Assembly: GCA_016787895.1 (NCBI GenBank)
Contig: JAEUTN010000016.1
Location: 1-64,000, forward strand
Length of the DNA: 64,000 nt
Reading direction: 5' to 3'
Source of the DNA: Bacteroidia bacterium
GTDB lineage: Bacteria; Bacteroidota; Bacteroidia; B-17B0; Aurantibacillaceae
Below are positions 34,558 through 44,451 of the stretch, piece after piece (within the stretch, counting starts at the first letter, position 1; each line of letters starts with the position of its first letter). Position numbers and translations under genes: made by a program. Below the pieces are notes generated by a model that was not told the origin of the DNA, did no database searches, and saw only the letters and a list, made by a program, of their open reading frames with translations.

Positions 34558-37500
34558 ATGAGCAGATTTACATTTGATTACCGTTTCCATTCCCTGCTGC
34601 TTGTGCTGACTTTTTTTATTTCCTTCACTTCCAGAGCACAATCGGTGAATTGCGGTTCTTTAACGCCCAGTTTTACAGCCAATCTGGTTGGCAGCCCAAG
34701 CGGCACCTGGATCAGCCCCTCAGTTGTGAGGGCGGATACCTGTTGCGGCGCTACAGCTCCTGATAAGTGCATTAAAATCACTATACTTCTCGATCCGGGA
34801 GCCATGGGTATCAACTTCAACATTACCTCAGGCGCAGTGCCTCCGGGAGCCTTATTTTATCAAATAGGATGTGGCCCTCCACAGCAGGTGGGCACTCCCA
34901 TTTGTTTAAACGGAGCCGGGCCTCACTTTCTCACGTTTTGCAAACCGGGTAACAACAACAACGTTTATGAAATTGTTTCGGTACCCGCACCTGTAGTGCC
35001 TGACTCTATTCTTATTCGAAGTGGTTGTACGCAGTCTCTGGCTGTTTCAGGTTTTTCGGTACCCACCATCAACTGGGTTTCGGTTCCGAACAGTACACTT
35101 CACAATTCTTATCTGAGTTGCACTTCAGGCTGTTCGAGTGTAATGGTTACTCCCACCGGAACACCTCCGGCCTACGTTGATTACGAGGTAAGCGGATTTG
35201 GTCAATCACCTTGCCAGGCAAGCTTTTACCGCGATACGGTAAGGGTATATTTCTACAATGATCTGGTGGCGGGTATTAATCCAACGCTGAGCACGATTTG
35301 CTTCGGAAGCGCAACAGCTCCTTTGAACGCAACTGTTACAGGTGGTATTGGTCCCTATACCTACAGCTGGAGTCCCAACGTTAGCACCAGTTCAGCAGTT
35401 GTCGTAGGACCGGGCACCTATACGGTCAGGGTTTTTGACAACACCGGGTGCCCGCCAACCACCGCCACGGCCATTGTAAATTCATTTACCTTGCCCATTA
35501 CAGCCAATCCCGGCCCCACGCAAACCTTATGTAAACTAAGTCCCAATGTGGCTTTAAATGGCACTGTGAATATTGCCACCGGAGGAATCTGGTCAGGGGG
35601 TAATGGCAGTTTTACGCCTACCACTACTGCCTTAAATGCAACTTACATTCCCACGCCTGCCGAAATAAGCACAGGCTCGGTTCAACTGCACCTTAGCACC
35701 ACCGGCAATTCAGGCTGTCCTCCGGGCAACTCCAACCTCAATGTGTTTTTTCATAATCAGGCCACGGTAATTGCGGGTCCTGATAAAACGGTGTGCTACA
35801 ACAATGCTCTGGTGAGTTTTACCGGCGCCATAAGCGGGTTTAGCGCTACACCTTTGTGGTCGACCCTGGGAAGTGGCGCTTTTTCAAACAGCACTTCCTT
35901 GATAACGAATTATACGCCAAGTATCACCGATTTAAACTCAGGTACAGTTAGCATAGTGTTGAGTTCAGTTAACAATGGTGCCTGTCCTTCGGTTAGTGAT
36001 ACGGTAAAGTTATTTGTAACACCCAAACCTACAGTTAATGCAGGCCCCAATTACACCATCTGCAGCACCTCCACAGTTATTTTAACAGGATCAATCACAG
36101 GAGCAGCCATCAACACCGGCTCCTGGTCGAGCAGCGGCAATGGGTTTTTTATTAATCAGTATTCTCTCAGTGCAGCATATGTACCGGGCAGCAACGACAT
36201 CAGCGCCGGAACCGTTACTCTGGTGCTCCACTCCACTTTTAACAGCAATTGTTTGCCGGTAAGGGATAGTTTGGTGGTAACAATTCAAAAACAGGCTACT
36301 GTAACTGCCAATAACCTCAATCCCATTTGTTCAATTACCCCCAGCATTTTACTCAGCGGTAACATCACAGGCAATACCAATACCGGCATGTGGACCGGTA
36401 GCGGCACGGGAGGCTATATCAATCCTTCGCAAATCAATTCCTGTATTTATAGTTTTAGCCCCCCAGATCAGGCCCTCAGTTTGCTAACTTTCACTTTATA
36501 CTCCACCAACAATGGAGTGTGTGCTCAGGCCCAAAAAGTGCTGAGTCTTACCATTATTCCACAGGCCACCTTGAACGCCGGGCCCAACCAAAAACTCTGC
36601 TCAAACGCGCAAACACTGGCCCTCTCAGGCAGCAACCAGGCTCCGGGCCAGATAAAATGGTTCAGCAGTGGCAACGGGGTGCTTGCCAATTCCAATTCAC
36701 TACAGGCCACTTACTCGCTTAGTCCCTTTGACGCCATTTTCGGCAACATTATTTTTTCACTCACCTCTACCGGCAACAGTGTATGTCCCGTCACGGCCGA
36801 TACCGTTATGATAACAGTCCTAAAACAGAGCACGGTAAATGCCGGACCGGATTTTGAAATCTGTTCCGATCAGGTATCGGTGAATTTGAATGGAATCATC
36901 GCGGGAGAAAGCACCAGCGGCTTGTGGTCGGGAAGCGGCAGCGGAACACTAAATCCACAAAATCCGGGTTTATATCAACCCAGTTCAGGAGATATTCAAA
37001 ACGGAAGTGTACTTTTTATTTTAATTTCCACCAATAATGTGGTTTGCCCTTCTATTTCAGACACACTCCTTCTTAAAATCCGGCAGAAACCGGTACTGTT
37101 TGTGGCGAACGACAGTTCGTATTGTTTCAAAGGCGCTCCTTACTATTTAAATCCAAGTGTGCAGAATGGGGGAAATTCTTATGTTTGGACCACCACAGGC
37201 AGCGGTAAATTTAATCCCAATAATACCAGTTACCCCGCGTATTATGTGCCCAGCGCGAATGATTTAACGGCCGGACAGGTGCTATTAACGTTAAACTCAG
37301 TGAACAACGGGGCTTGCGGTAACGTATCGGCCTTCACCAAAGTAACGTTTAGGCCCAGTCCTGAAGCCATTTTCACGGTATCGAGTTCCACTTTAATTTT
37401 ACCTACAAATACGGTGCAGCTAAATAATCAAAGCACCAGTGCAGGTACCTTTACCTGGACCTTTGGGAATGGAAGCGGCTCCAACAACAGTAATCCCTTG

Positions 37501-37902
37501 GTAACTTACGCGGAGGTTGGAAATTATCCCATTACCCTTATTGCTGAGAACGAATACAAATGCAGCGATACTGCGTTTGCAACAGTCCTGGTGATTTCAG
37601 ATGTTATTTTTCCAAACGCCTTCACCCCTAACCCTTATGGCTCAAACGGAGGTTCGTACAACGAAAACGACTTAACCAATGATGTGTTTTTTCCGTTTAC
37701 CGGGGGCGTTACCGAATACGAACTCTTGATTTTTAACCGCTGGGGAGAACAAATTTTCAGGTCAACCGATATTAAGGTGGGCTGGGACGGGTATTTCAAT
37801 GGTAAAATTTGTCAGCAGGACGTCTACGTGTGGAAAGCCAACATTTCGTTTTTTGATGGAAGAACATACGCGAAAGCAGGAACAGTAACATTATTAAGGT
37901 AA
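34558..37902 (+). CDS. Large repetitive T9SS type-B adhesin
   Basis: About 1114 residues. A signal peptide (hydrophobic to about 28, ending SRAQ) is followed by an Ig/PKD-like region and seven tandem repeats of about 85 residues (roughly 320-935). These have a GP..-(I/V/L)C start, W(S/T)..G.G.F, Y.P...D and a S.N.G.C end. A PKD domain (FTWTFGNGSG) and a type-B sorting domain (FPNAFTPNPYGSNGG, FNRWGEQIFR, GWDGYFNGK) follow. ATG 34558 starts the signal peptide. The PorP/SprF gene follows after 18 bases, a common T9SS cargo pairing. Confidence 0.92.
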   Translation: MSRFTFDYRFHSLLLVLTFFISFTSRAQSVNCGSLTPSFTANLVGSPSGTWISPSVVRADTCCGATAPDKCIKITILLDPGAMGINFNITSGAVPPGALFYQIGCGPPQQVGTPICLNGAGPHFLTFCKPGNNNNVYEIVSVPAPVVPDSILIRSGCTQSLAVSGFSVPTINWVSVPNSTLHNSYLSCTSGCSSVMVTPTGTPPAYVDYEVSGFGQSPCQASFYRDTVRVYFYNDLVAGINPTLSTICFGSATAPLNATVTGGIGPYTYSWSPNVSTSSAVVVGPGTYTVRVFDNTGCPPTTATAIVNSFTLPITANPGPTQTLCKLSPNVALNGTVNIATGGIWSGGNGSFTPTTTALNATYIPTPAEISTGSVQLHLSTTGNSGCPPGNSNLNVFFHNQATVIAGPDKTVCYNNALVSFTGAISGFSATPLWSTLGSGAFSNSTSLITNYTPSITDLNSGTVSIVLSSVNNGACPSVSDTVKLFVTPKPTVNAGPNYTICSTSTVILTGSITGAAINTGSWSSSGNGFFINQYSLSAAYVPGSNDISAGTVTLVLHSTFNSNCLPVRDSLVVTIQKQATVTANNLNPICSITPSILLSGNITGNTNTGMWTGSGTGGYINPSQINSCIYSFSPPDQALSLLTFTLYSTNNGVCAQAQKVLSLTIIPQATLNAGPNQKLCSNAQTLALSGSNQAPGQIKWFSSGNGVLANSNSLQATYSLSPFDAIFGNIIFSLTSTGNSVCPVTADTVMITVLKQSTVNAGPDFEICSDQVSVNLNGIIAGESTSGLWSGSGSGTLNPQNPGLYQPSSGDIQNGSVLFILISTNNVVCPSISDTLLLKIRQKPVLFVANDSSYCFKGAPYYLNPSVQNGGNSYVWTTTGSGKFNPNNTSYPAYYVPSANDLTAGQVLLTLNSVNNGACGNVSAFTKVTFRPSPEAIFTVSSSTLILPTNTVQLNNQSTSAGTFTWTFGNGSGSNNSNPLVTYAEVGNYPITLIAENEYKCSDTAFATVLVISDVIFPNAFTPNPYGSNGGSYNENDLTNDVFFPFTGGVTEYELLIFNRWGEQIFRSTDIKVGWDGYFNGKICQQDVYVWKANISFFDGRTYAKAGTVTLLR

Positions 37903-37920
37903 AAGCGCAGCTACTACAAC

Positions 37921-38937
37921 ATGAACATTGCAAAACATAAACTTTTATTTGGTTTCATGCTTGCTATGTGTTTACCGGTGATGGCTCAGCATTACCAGTT
38001 CTCACAATTTTATGTAGCCCCCACTTACCTTAACCCAGCGTTTACCGGTGCCAATGCCTGCGGGCGCGTGGCCATGAATTACCGAAAACAGTGGGCGGGT
38101 ATACCGGGCGCTTTCACCACTTATCAGGTGGCTTTCGACCACTATGTTCCATCTTACAAAAGCGGATTTGGATTTCAATTTTTTAGTGATAAGGCCGGCT
38201 TAGGAAATTTAAACACCACAGCCTTCAATGCTTTGTACGCATACGAAACCAAGATCAATAAATTTATCATGGCCAGGGGTGGCATCAATGCCGGCTTTGT
38301 GCAACGCAAGGTCGATTACGATTATTTCACTTTCGCCGACCAAATCACAAGGGGCGATGGCTCGGCAACCATTGAGGGCATTGACAAGGAAGGTGTGAAC
38401 TATTTCGATGTGGGCGCCGGTTTGCTGGTGTATTCCTCTGAAGCCTGGGGTGGATTTTCCGTTGCCCACCTGAATAAACCCGACCAATCGTTACTTTTCA
38501 GCGAAAGTACTTTGCCCATGGAATTTAAATTTCACGGGGGGTACCGTTTTGATCTGAAAGGCAATGGCTCTTCGAACAAATTTATACCCAAGAGCAATTT
38601 TATTACTGCCGCCTTTAATTTTAAACACCAGAATAAATACAACCAATTGGATTTGGGAGTGTATTATTCAAAAAACATCCTGAATCTCGGCATTTGGTAC
38701 AGGGGTATTCCAATCGCTAAACCCACACCGGATTATGCCAACAACGATGCCTTGATTTTTTTAATGGGCTTCAACATCGAACGCTTTAAAATGGGCTACT
38801 CCTATGATCTCACCCTTTCCAAACTTTCCAATGCGGTAAGTAAAGGGGCGCACGAAATCAGCCTTTCCTATCAATTTTGTAAGCTGAAAAAGCCCAGAAA
38901 CAAAAAGCGACTCCTCATTACCTGTCCGAAATTCTGA
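37921..38937 (+). CDS. PorP/SprF family type IX secretion membrane protein
   Basis: A 338-residue outer membrane barrel with a signal peptide (ending VMAQ). The family opening QHYQFSQFYVAPTYLNPAFTGA and RVAMNYRKQW are clear. SprF-like members are needed for secretion of a specific adhesin, here most likely the product of the gene just upstream (18-base gap). Confidence 0.95.
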   Translation: MNIAKHKLLFGFMLAMCLPVMAQHYQFSQFYVAPTYLNPAFTGANACGRVAMNYRKQWAGIPGAFTTYQVAFDHYVPSYKSGFGFQFFSDKAGLGNLNTTAFNALYAYETKINKFIMARGGINAGFVQRKVDYDYFTFADQITRGDGSATIEGIDKEGVNYFDVGAGLLVYSSEAWGGFSVAHLNKPDQSLLFSESTLPMEFKFHGGYRFDLKGNGSSNKFIPKSNFITAAFNFKHQNKYNQLDLGVYYSKNILNLGIWYRGIPIAKPTPDYANNDALIFLMGFNIERFKMGYSYDLTLSKLSNAVSKGAHEISLSYQFCKLKKPRNKKRLLITCPKF

Positions 38938-38983
38938 ATCCTTAAAGGACAAGCGTTAATTAAGGTCTAGATAAGGAAACTCC

Positions 38984-40318
38984 CTATTTGTAAAACAACC
39001 ACTTCCCTATTTCTTTCCAGGAGGTTTTTTTGCCATACATGAGAATACCGGTTCGATAGATTTTACCGGCCAGCCAGGTGGTAAGCACAAATGCTGCAAA
39101 AAGCAGAGACAAGGACAATACAATTTCCCATAAAGGCACGCCGGAAGTAATGCGCGACATCATCACAATGGGAGAAGTGAAAGGAATCATGGAACCCCAG
39201 AACACCAAACCCGAATCGGGGTCGAGTATGGTTTTGGTTGAGATAAAATAGCCCAGCATCAGCGGAATCATCACCGGGGTGATGAATTGCTGGGAATCAG
39301 ATTCGGAATCTACGGCAGAACCTATGGCAGCCATGATGGAACTGTAAAACAAATAACCTCCGATAAAATACAATACAAAACAAATAAACACTTCGGCAAA
39401 ATCAATCTTTTCAATTTTCTGCAGCACTTCAAACACTTTGAGTTTATCGTCGAATTTTTCGAGTGATTGCAGATTAATGTTGGTGCCGTGTTTTTTTACC
39501 ATTTCCTGCTGGGCTTCAAAAGCCCTGAGCTGGGTTTTCACTTCTTTCAGGAACAGGGTCGATAAAAGTGTAGTGAGCACAAGAGTAATTAAACCCATCA
39601 TTAAAAATTGAATGACCCCCAAAACCGCTACACCAATTATTTTCCCAAGCATCAACTGAAAGGGTTTTACTGATGAAACGATAACTTCCACAATACGATT
39701 GGTTTTTTCCTCCATCACGCTTCTGAACACCATCATGCCGTACAGCAGGATAAACATAAACATCAGAGCGCCGGTGATAAACCCAAAGAGCCCAAAATTA
39801 CTTTGCTCTTCCGTTCCGCCTTTTTCATTTACTTTTTCCATCATGAGTTGTACCCTCATTTTGGAATTGTGAATCACATTGGGGTCAATGTGATTGGCAT
39901 TCAGGTTGTACTCGTAAATGATTTTCTCCATCTGGCTCTTGATGTAGGTTTGGAAAGCGTAGCCCGGCGATTTGCGGTAAAACAAAGTACTGGCCCCTGC
40001 CCCACCTTCCACAATATTAGGCGCTATCCACAACACGCAAGTAAATTCCCTGTCACTGAAAGTAGATACAGCGGCATCCAATGGCTCATCACTAAAACTT
40101 AAACTGATGTAATCGTTGCCGGCAAGTGTGCCTTTAAACAATTTTGATTCGTCAATCACCAACACCCTTTGGTCCTTTTTTTCGGATTGGGAAATGGTGA
40201 TCAAAAAAGCCATAAACCCCGTTATCAGAAGGGGGGCCAGAAGGGTCATGATAATAAAGGTACGGTTGTACAGTTTGGCTTTAATTTCACGGCCTATGAT
40301 CAATAGTATCTTATTCAT
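38984..40318 (-). CDS. ABC-2 type exporter permease (NatB-like)
   Basis: A 444-residue permease. A first membrane helix (about 20-42) is followed by a large periplasmic domain and a cluster of about five helices in the C-terminal half. The opening REIKAKLYNRTFIIMTLLAP is typical of NatB-like proteins (sodium or drug export). Its ATPase gene lies 17 bases upstream on the same strand, so the pair forms one transporter. Confidence 0.9.
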   Translation of the reverse strand: MNKILLIIGREIKAKLYNRTFIIMTLLAPLLITGFMAFLITISQSEKKDQRVLVIDESKLFKGTLAGNDYISLSFSDEPLDAAVSTFSDREFTCVLWIAPNIVEGGAGASTLFYRKSPGYAFQTYIKSQMEKIIYEYNLNANHIDPNVIHNSKMRVQLMMEKVNEKGGTEEQSNFGLFGFITGALMFMFILLYGMMVFRSVMEEKTNRIVEVIVSSVKPFQLMLGKIIGVAVLGVIQFLMMGLITLVLTTLLSTLFLKEVKTQLRAFEAQQEMVKKHGTNINLQSLEKFDDKLKVFEVLQKIEKIDFAEVFICFVLYFIGGYLFYSSIMAAIGSAVDSESDSQQFITPVMIPLMLGYFISTKTILDPDSGLVFWGSMIPFTSPIVMMSRITSGVPLWEIVLSLSLLFAAFVLTTWLAGKIYRTGILMYGKKTSWKEIGKWLFYK

Positions 40319-40335
40319 GTTTTTACTGTGGCAGA

Positions 40336-41289
40336 TTATTCGGTGTAATTGCTTTTGGTGCCCAAAACACCATTCTCTTCGTTTACCTTCATGATAAAAA
40401 TATCGTTCATGCTGGGGATAATTTCATTGAAAGAAAGAATTTCGCTGGTGGGTAACACCACTTCCAGCAAATGATTGGGTTTAAAATTGTTCATGAGTTT
40501 GAGGGTGAAGGTATACACGTCCTCTTCCTGGTGTTTTTCGATGAGCTCGGCTCCCGTCCACAAAGCATGTGTAAAACCCATGGCGCTGCCCCTGAAACTG
40601 ATTCGGTAGGTATTCGAGCGATAGGTTTTGCGAATCTGTTTCACCGGTCCATCCAGAATTTTTTCGGACTTGTTTAATAAAGCAATGTGATCGCACATTT
40701 CTTCCACGCTACCCATGTTGTGCGTTGAAAAAATAACAGTAGCGCCTTTGTTTCTGAGTTCGAGAATTTCGTTCCGTATCATTTGGGCATTGATGGGATC
40801 GAAACCACTGAAGGGCTCATCCAAAATCAGCAAATCCGGTTCATGAATAACGGTGACAATAAACTGCACTTTTTGCTGCATGCCTTTGCTGAGTTCTTCC
40901 ACCTTTTTTTTCATCCAGCCCTGCATTTCAAACTTTTCGAACCAAATGGCCATGCGTTTTTTGGCTTCCACCCTGCTCAGGCCTTTTAATCGGGCCAGGT
41001 ACAGCACCTGTTCAGCCACCGTCATTTTTTTATACAAGCCTCTTTCTTCGGGCAAATAACCTATGCGCCCTATGTGTTTTTCCTGCAACTTTTCGCCCAT
41101 AAACAACACTTCCCCCCTATCGGGACCGGTAATTTGATTGATGATACGAATCAGAGAGGTTTTTCCGGCTCCATTGGGTCCAAGCAATCCAAACACGGAG
41201 CGCCCGGCTACGTCGATGGACACATTATTCAAAGCCAGATGATTACTGTAACGTTTAGTAACTCCTTTTACCTGTAAGATGGACGACAT
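40336..41289 (-). CDS. ABC exporter ATP-binding protein (NatA-like)
   Basis: A 317-residue ATPase: Walker A GPNGAGKTS (37-45), signature ELSKGMQQK, Walker B LLILDEPFSGFDP, and the switch His in IFSTHNMGSVEE. It has a C-terminal extension of about 90 residues, as in Nat-type exporters. It is first gene of the pair; an exact -7 box (TATTTTTG, minus strand, 41310-41317) lies 20 bases before the ATG. Confidence 0.94.
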   Translation of the reverse strand: MSSILQVKGVTKRYSNHLALNNVSIDVAGRSVFGLLGPNGAGKTSLIRIINQITGPDRGEVLFMGEKLQEKHIGRIGYLPEERGLYKKMTVAEQVLYLARLKGLSRVEAKKRMAIWFEKFEMQGWMKKKVEELSKGMQQKVQFIVTVIHEPDLLILDEPFSGFDPINAQMIRNEILELRNKGATVIFSTHNMGSVEEMCDHIALLNKSEKILDGPVKQIRKTYRSNTYRISFRGSAMGFTHALWTGAELIEKHQEEDVYTFTLKLMNNFKPNHLLEVVLPTSEILSFNEIIPSMNDIFIMKVNEENGVLGTKSNYTE

Positions 41290-41309
41290 ACGTGAAAATC
41301 AAATCTGAA

Positions 41310-41317
41310 CAAAAATA
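41310..41317 (-). promoter_or_regulatory. Bacteroidota -7 promoter box (TATTTTTG)
   Basis: Exact TAnnTTTG match on the minus strand, 20 bases before the start of the exporter ATPase gene. Confidence 0.45.
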
Positions 41318-41357
41318 GACAAACTACTGCAAGCCATGGAAAAAATACACCAACGGT

Positions 41358-41927
41358 TTAATCGGCATCTGAAACGCCTCCGCTAACGATGAACTTCATC
41401 ACCTCGGAAGCTGATTTCTGCAAAGGTTTCACCTGTTCGGTGGGCACAATAATTAAACGCCCCATTAAGGAATAGGAATAAGGCAAATACACCGCCACTT
41501 TATCCTGTATGCCAAAATCTTTAAGGTCTTCCTGAGTAATAAAACCCATTTCCTGAATGTTGGCATTGGGACTGGTAGTAACCAAAACCGGTTTATTAAA
41601 GCGTTTTTTGCTGCCCACAAAAGCCGAGGTAAAATCTTTTATAGGCGAGTAAATGTGTTTAATAAGTGGTATCTGTTCCAATCGTTCTTCAAGCAATGAG
41701 AAAAGTTTATTGAAGAGATACGAGGAGGCCAGAAGTCCGAGTAAGGTCACAAACACAATGGTGCCGGCCAAGCCCAGTACCGTGTTTAAAATGGTATTGC
41801 TGCTGAATCCAAACGCCGAAAACAAACCGGCGAAGTAATCGTAGAGTTTCAGAAAAATGATTAAGGTGATGACCAATGGCACAAAAAACAAAAGGCCTTG
41901 CAGAAAATAAGAGAGGAATTTTTTCAT
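41358..41927 (-). CDS. DUF502 family membrane protein
   Basis: About 189 residues with two membrane helices near the N-terminus (about 5-28 and 45-75), then a soluble domain. The family motifs IKHIYSPIKDFTSAF and VLVTTSPN are present. The ATG at 41927 (MKKFLSYFLQG) is the family's usual start; an in-frame upstream start at 41999 adds a non-hydrophobic stretch. DUF502 proteins are widespread in bacteria and of uncertain function. Confidence 0.9.
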   Translation of the reverse strand: MKKFLSYFLQGLLFFVPLVITLIIFLKLYDYFAGLFSAFGFSSNTILNTVLGLAGTIVFVTLLGLLASSYLFNKLFSLLEERLEQIPLIKHIYSPIKDFTSAFVGSKKRFNKPVLVTTSPNANIQEMGFITQEDLKDFGIQDKVAVYLPYSYSLMGRLIIVPTEQVKPLQKSASEVMKFIVSGGVSDAD

Positions 41928-42002
41928 GTGTTGAGCAAATAAGCGGTTTCGATTTACAAGTGGCAGTAAAGGCCGTGTAATTTGTTGTAAATTTATCAAA
42001 CT

Positions 42003-42743
42003 ATGAGGGTACTTCCTTGTATTCTTTTGTTATTCTTTTTAAGCCTATTTCGGATAGGCTTTGCCATTAGTCCATTTCCTCTTTCCGGTTCATACAACAC
42101 TTATTCTGAAGGACTCAACCTTCAAAACAGGGACAGCCTGCACCCGCAGGGAAAAACCGGGTTTTTCAGGCAAGCGTGTTTGTCTTTTAACATACTTAGC
42201 GCCTTAAGTTCAGAGTTTGGATTTGTTCTCGAAAGCGGACGTATGGAGAAAAACCTAAGCCTTATTATCCCCTTTGGTTTTGGTTTTGGTGATCCGCTTG
42301 TTGAAAGCGTAAAAAAACACTCAGAAGCCGGAAGTGGCGATTACGTGGCCGATCCTGTAAAAAAGCTGTTAGATTTGGGTTTGGGATTCAACGGTTACTT
42401 TAATGAGCACCTCAAAAATCAGCCCTTCGTAGGCTTATGTTTCAGAGCCATGCAGTACAAATGTTCAGAGAGCTGGAGCTATCCAAGCGGAGTATATGAG
42501 CCAAGTAGATATACAGTTTACGATCAAACCATGTTATACCGTTATACCGCTACCATCAACTCCGGTTTCAGTATTCCCTTTCATTCCCGATTCAGAATAA
42601 CTTTAATGGCCATGCTCGGCATGCGCTACGATGCCATCCCCAACCGAATTACGGATCCAAAATCCGGGGAAGAAGTGCCTAATTTTGATAAGCCTTTTTA
42701 TCCCTTTTTTAATGCCTATTACTGTTTAGGATTTGTATTTTAA
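42003..42743 (+). CDS. Predicted barrel protein, first gene of a three-gene envelope module
   Basis: A 246-residue protein with a signal peptide (hydrophobic to about 22). The rest resembles the C-terminal barrel of the next gene's product: LDLGLGFNGYFNE here against YDLGIGIYLNEKN there, followed by matching strands and a MRYDAIPN/YRYDKFQN pair near the end. No known family is recognised. The next gene starts two bases after its stop. Confidence 0.65.
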   Translation: MRVLPCILLLFFLSLFRIGFAISPFPLSGSYNTYSEGLNLQNRDSLHPQGKTGFFRQACLSFNILSALSSEFGFVLESGRMEKNLSLIIPFGFGFGDPLVESVKKHSEAGSGDYVADPVKKLLDLGLGFNGYFNEHLKNQPFVGLCFRAMQYKCSESWSYPSGVYEPSRYTVYDQTMLYRYTATINSGFSIPFHSRFRITLMAMLGMRYDAIPNRITDPKSGEEVPNFDKPFYPFFNAYYCLGFVF

Positions 42744-42745
42744 GC

Positions 42746-43579
42746 ATGGCGAAACTTAAACTCATAAATTTGCTCTTTCTGGTTTCGGTCATTTCAGTGA
42801 AGGCTCAGGACACCCTGTATCTTAAAACGAAATCAAAACTAGTGGTACAGGTACACCTTATCAATTCCGAAATGGTTTTTTATACCCTGCCGAACGATCA
42901 CAGCAAAACGGAATATACCCTCCTGATTCAGGAACTGGAAAAGATTGTTTTCTCGAATGGAAAACAAGAGCACTTTCAGGCTTATATATACGCTGGTGAA
43001 GTAAGTGCTCCTGAGGAAGAACCTGTGGTCATCTTCAAAAACTCCATTTCCCTGAATCTGCTCCCGGTTATGAATGGTAATCTGGCTTTTCAATACCAGA
43101 GAACATTTCCTAAACAGGGATTTTCACTCGTTGTGCCGGTAGCTTTTATGTTCACCGACTATCCTCTGCTTACACGTGAAACTCCGAATGAAATTCAACT
43201 TGATAAAAAAATCTACGATCTGGGAATTGGCATTTACCTCAATGAAAAAAACAAAAGCAATTACTTTTACATAGGTCCTTTATTTCAATTGCAGGAATAC
43301 AATTGCCGCTGCACCTATACTATTTTGCATTACGATGGTTACCTTTACCAGTACGTTCAGAAAGCTGTATTTAACCGCTTTATTGGAGCAATCACCACAG
43401 GGTATTATATGGGTGCCGGCAAGAGGTTCAGCTGCAATATGTTTTTCTCCCTTGGTTATCGTTACGACAAATTTCAAAACAACATGTACCTTCCCTTTAC
43501 CGAAACCCCTGTTACTACCATACCCTATCCAGGCGCCCCTTATGTATATGCCGGTATAAACCTGTGTCTGAATTTTTAA
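42746..43579 (+). CDS. Predicted envelope protein: small N-terminal domain plus barrel
   Basis: A 277-residue protein. After a signal peptide (ending VKAQ) comes a domain of about 60 residues (DTLYLKTKSKLVVQV to IVFSNGKQEHF) that is also present in the lipoprotein encoded at 43662. It is followed by a barrel region paralogous to the upstream protein. This short domain, which ends in an I.(F/Y).NG..E motif, is common in Bacteroidota envelope proteins. Function unknown; it is tightly coupled to its upstream neighbour (2-base gap). Confidence 0.65.
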   Translation: MAKLKLINLLFLVSVISVKAQDTLYLKTKSKLVVQVHLINSEMVFYTLPNDHSKTEYTLLIQELEKIVFSNGKQEHFQAYIYAGEVSAPEEEPVVIFKNSISLNLLPVMNGNLAFQYQRTFPKQGFSLVVPVAFMFTDYPLLTRETPNEIQLDKKIYDLGIGIYLNEKNKSNYFYIGPLFQLQEYNCRCTYTILHYDGYLYQYVQKAVFNRFIGAITTGYYMGAGKRFSCNMFFSLGYRYDKFQNNMYLPFTETPVTTIPYPGAPYVYAGINLCLNF

Positions 43580-43661
43580 TGGAATCCTTAAAACACATGA
43601 TACAAACAAAACAATAAAACACTAATTTTCCGTTTAACTGGTACCAAAGGTTATTTTGAGC

Positions 43662-44420
43662 ATGAAGCCTATCCACTTACAAATCCTCATTTCCCTGGTT
43701 CTCATAAGCGTGCTGAGCTGCTGCACGGTAGAAAAAAGACTCTACCGAAACGGGTACTATGTAAAAAAAACCTCTTCCAGGAGCCCGGTTACAAAATACA
43801 CCAAGGAGCAAGGTCAAAAAGAAAAAAAGGCCTCTAACGAAAACAGCAGGATTCAAACAATTCTACCTGCTTTTACTGACGATGAGGCAGCAAAACCCTG
43901 GGCATCTGCGGATACAAAAGCCCTGCCAAAAACCAAACCATCAGATGCCGAGAGGTGTGACAGCCTTTTTTTGAAAGATGGCTCGGTGTTAGAAGTGAAA
44001 ATAAAAGAAATTGGTACCAAGGACATACGTTATAAAATTTGTGATTTTCAGGAGGGACCTGACTATCTGGTAGAAAAATTCAGAGTGTCATCTATACGGT
44101 TTTCGAATGGAACGCGGGAATTGTTCAAGGAATCAACACCACCCCAGGCAAAAAACAGAACAAATGACGCTGCAGCTCCAAAAGGCATTGAGAAAAGTAC
44201 CAATGCTGCCCTTGCTCTTTCATTTGGTATACTTGGCATTTATCCTTTAGTACTGATTGGGAGCGTTATTGGTATTATTTTCGGAGCGCTTGCACTGGAT
44301 GAATTTAAAAAAAGTCCAGGTAGGTACAGCAATGAAAACATCGGAAAAGTTGGCCTGGGTTTGAGCATTGCAGGAATTGTATTTTGGGTCTTTCTTATTT
44401 TTTTATTCCTCCTACTCTGA
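43662..44420 (+). CDS. Lipoprotein with the shared small domain and DUF4190-like tail
   Basis: About 252 residues. A signal with a lipobox-like LSCC (about 20-23) suggests a lipid-anchored start. A hydrophilic linker follows, then the domain DSLFLKDGSVLEVKI to IRFSNGTRELF, which parallels the upstream gene's domain. The C-terminus has two membrane segments (ALALSFGILGIYPLVLIG and IGLGLSIAGIVFWVF-like) of DUF4190 type. ATG 43662 is preferred over the in-frame TTG at 43656. It lies 82 bases after the barrel gene and may be in the same unit. Confidence 0.7.
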   Translation: MKPIHLQILISLVLISVLSCCTVEKRLYRNGYYVKKTSSRSPVTKYTKEQGQKEKKASNENSRIQTILPAFTDDEAAKPWASADTKALPKTKPSDAERCDSLFLKDGSVLEVKIKEIGTKDIRYKICDFQEGPDYLVEKFRVSSIRFSNGTRELFKESTPPQAKNRTNDAAAPKGIEKSTNAALALSFGILGIYPLVLIGSVIGIIFGALALDEFKKSPGRYSNENIGKVGLGLSIAGIVFWVFLIFLFLLL

Positions 44421-44451
44421 ATTTTATCAAATCAAAACGAGTTCCTCCGGT

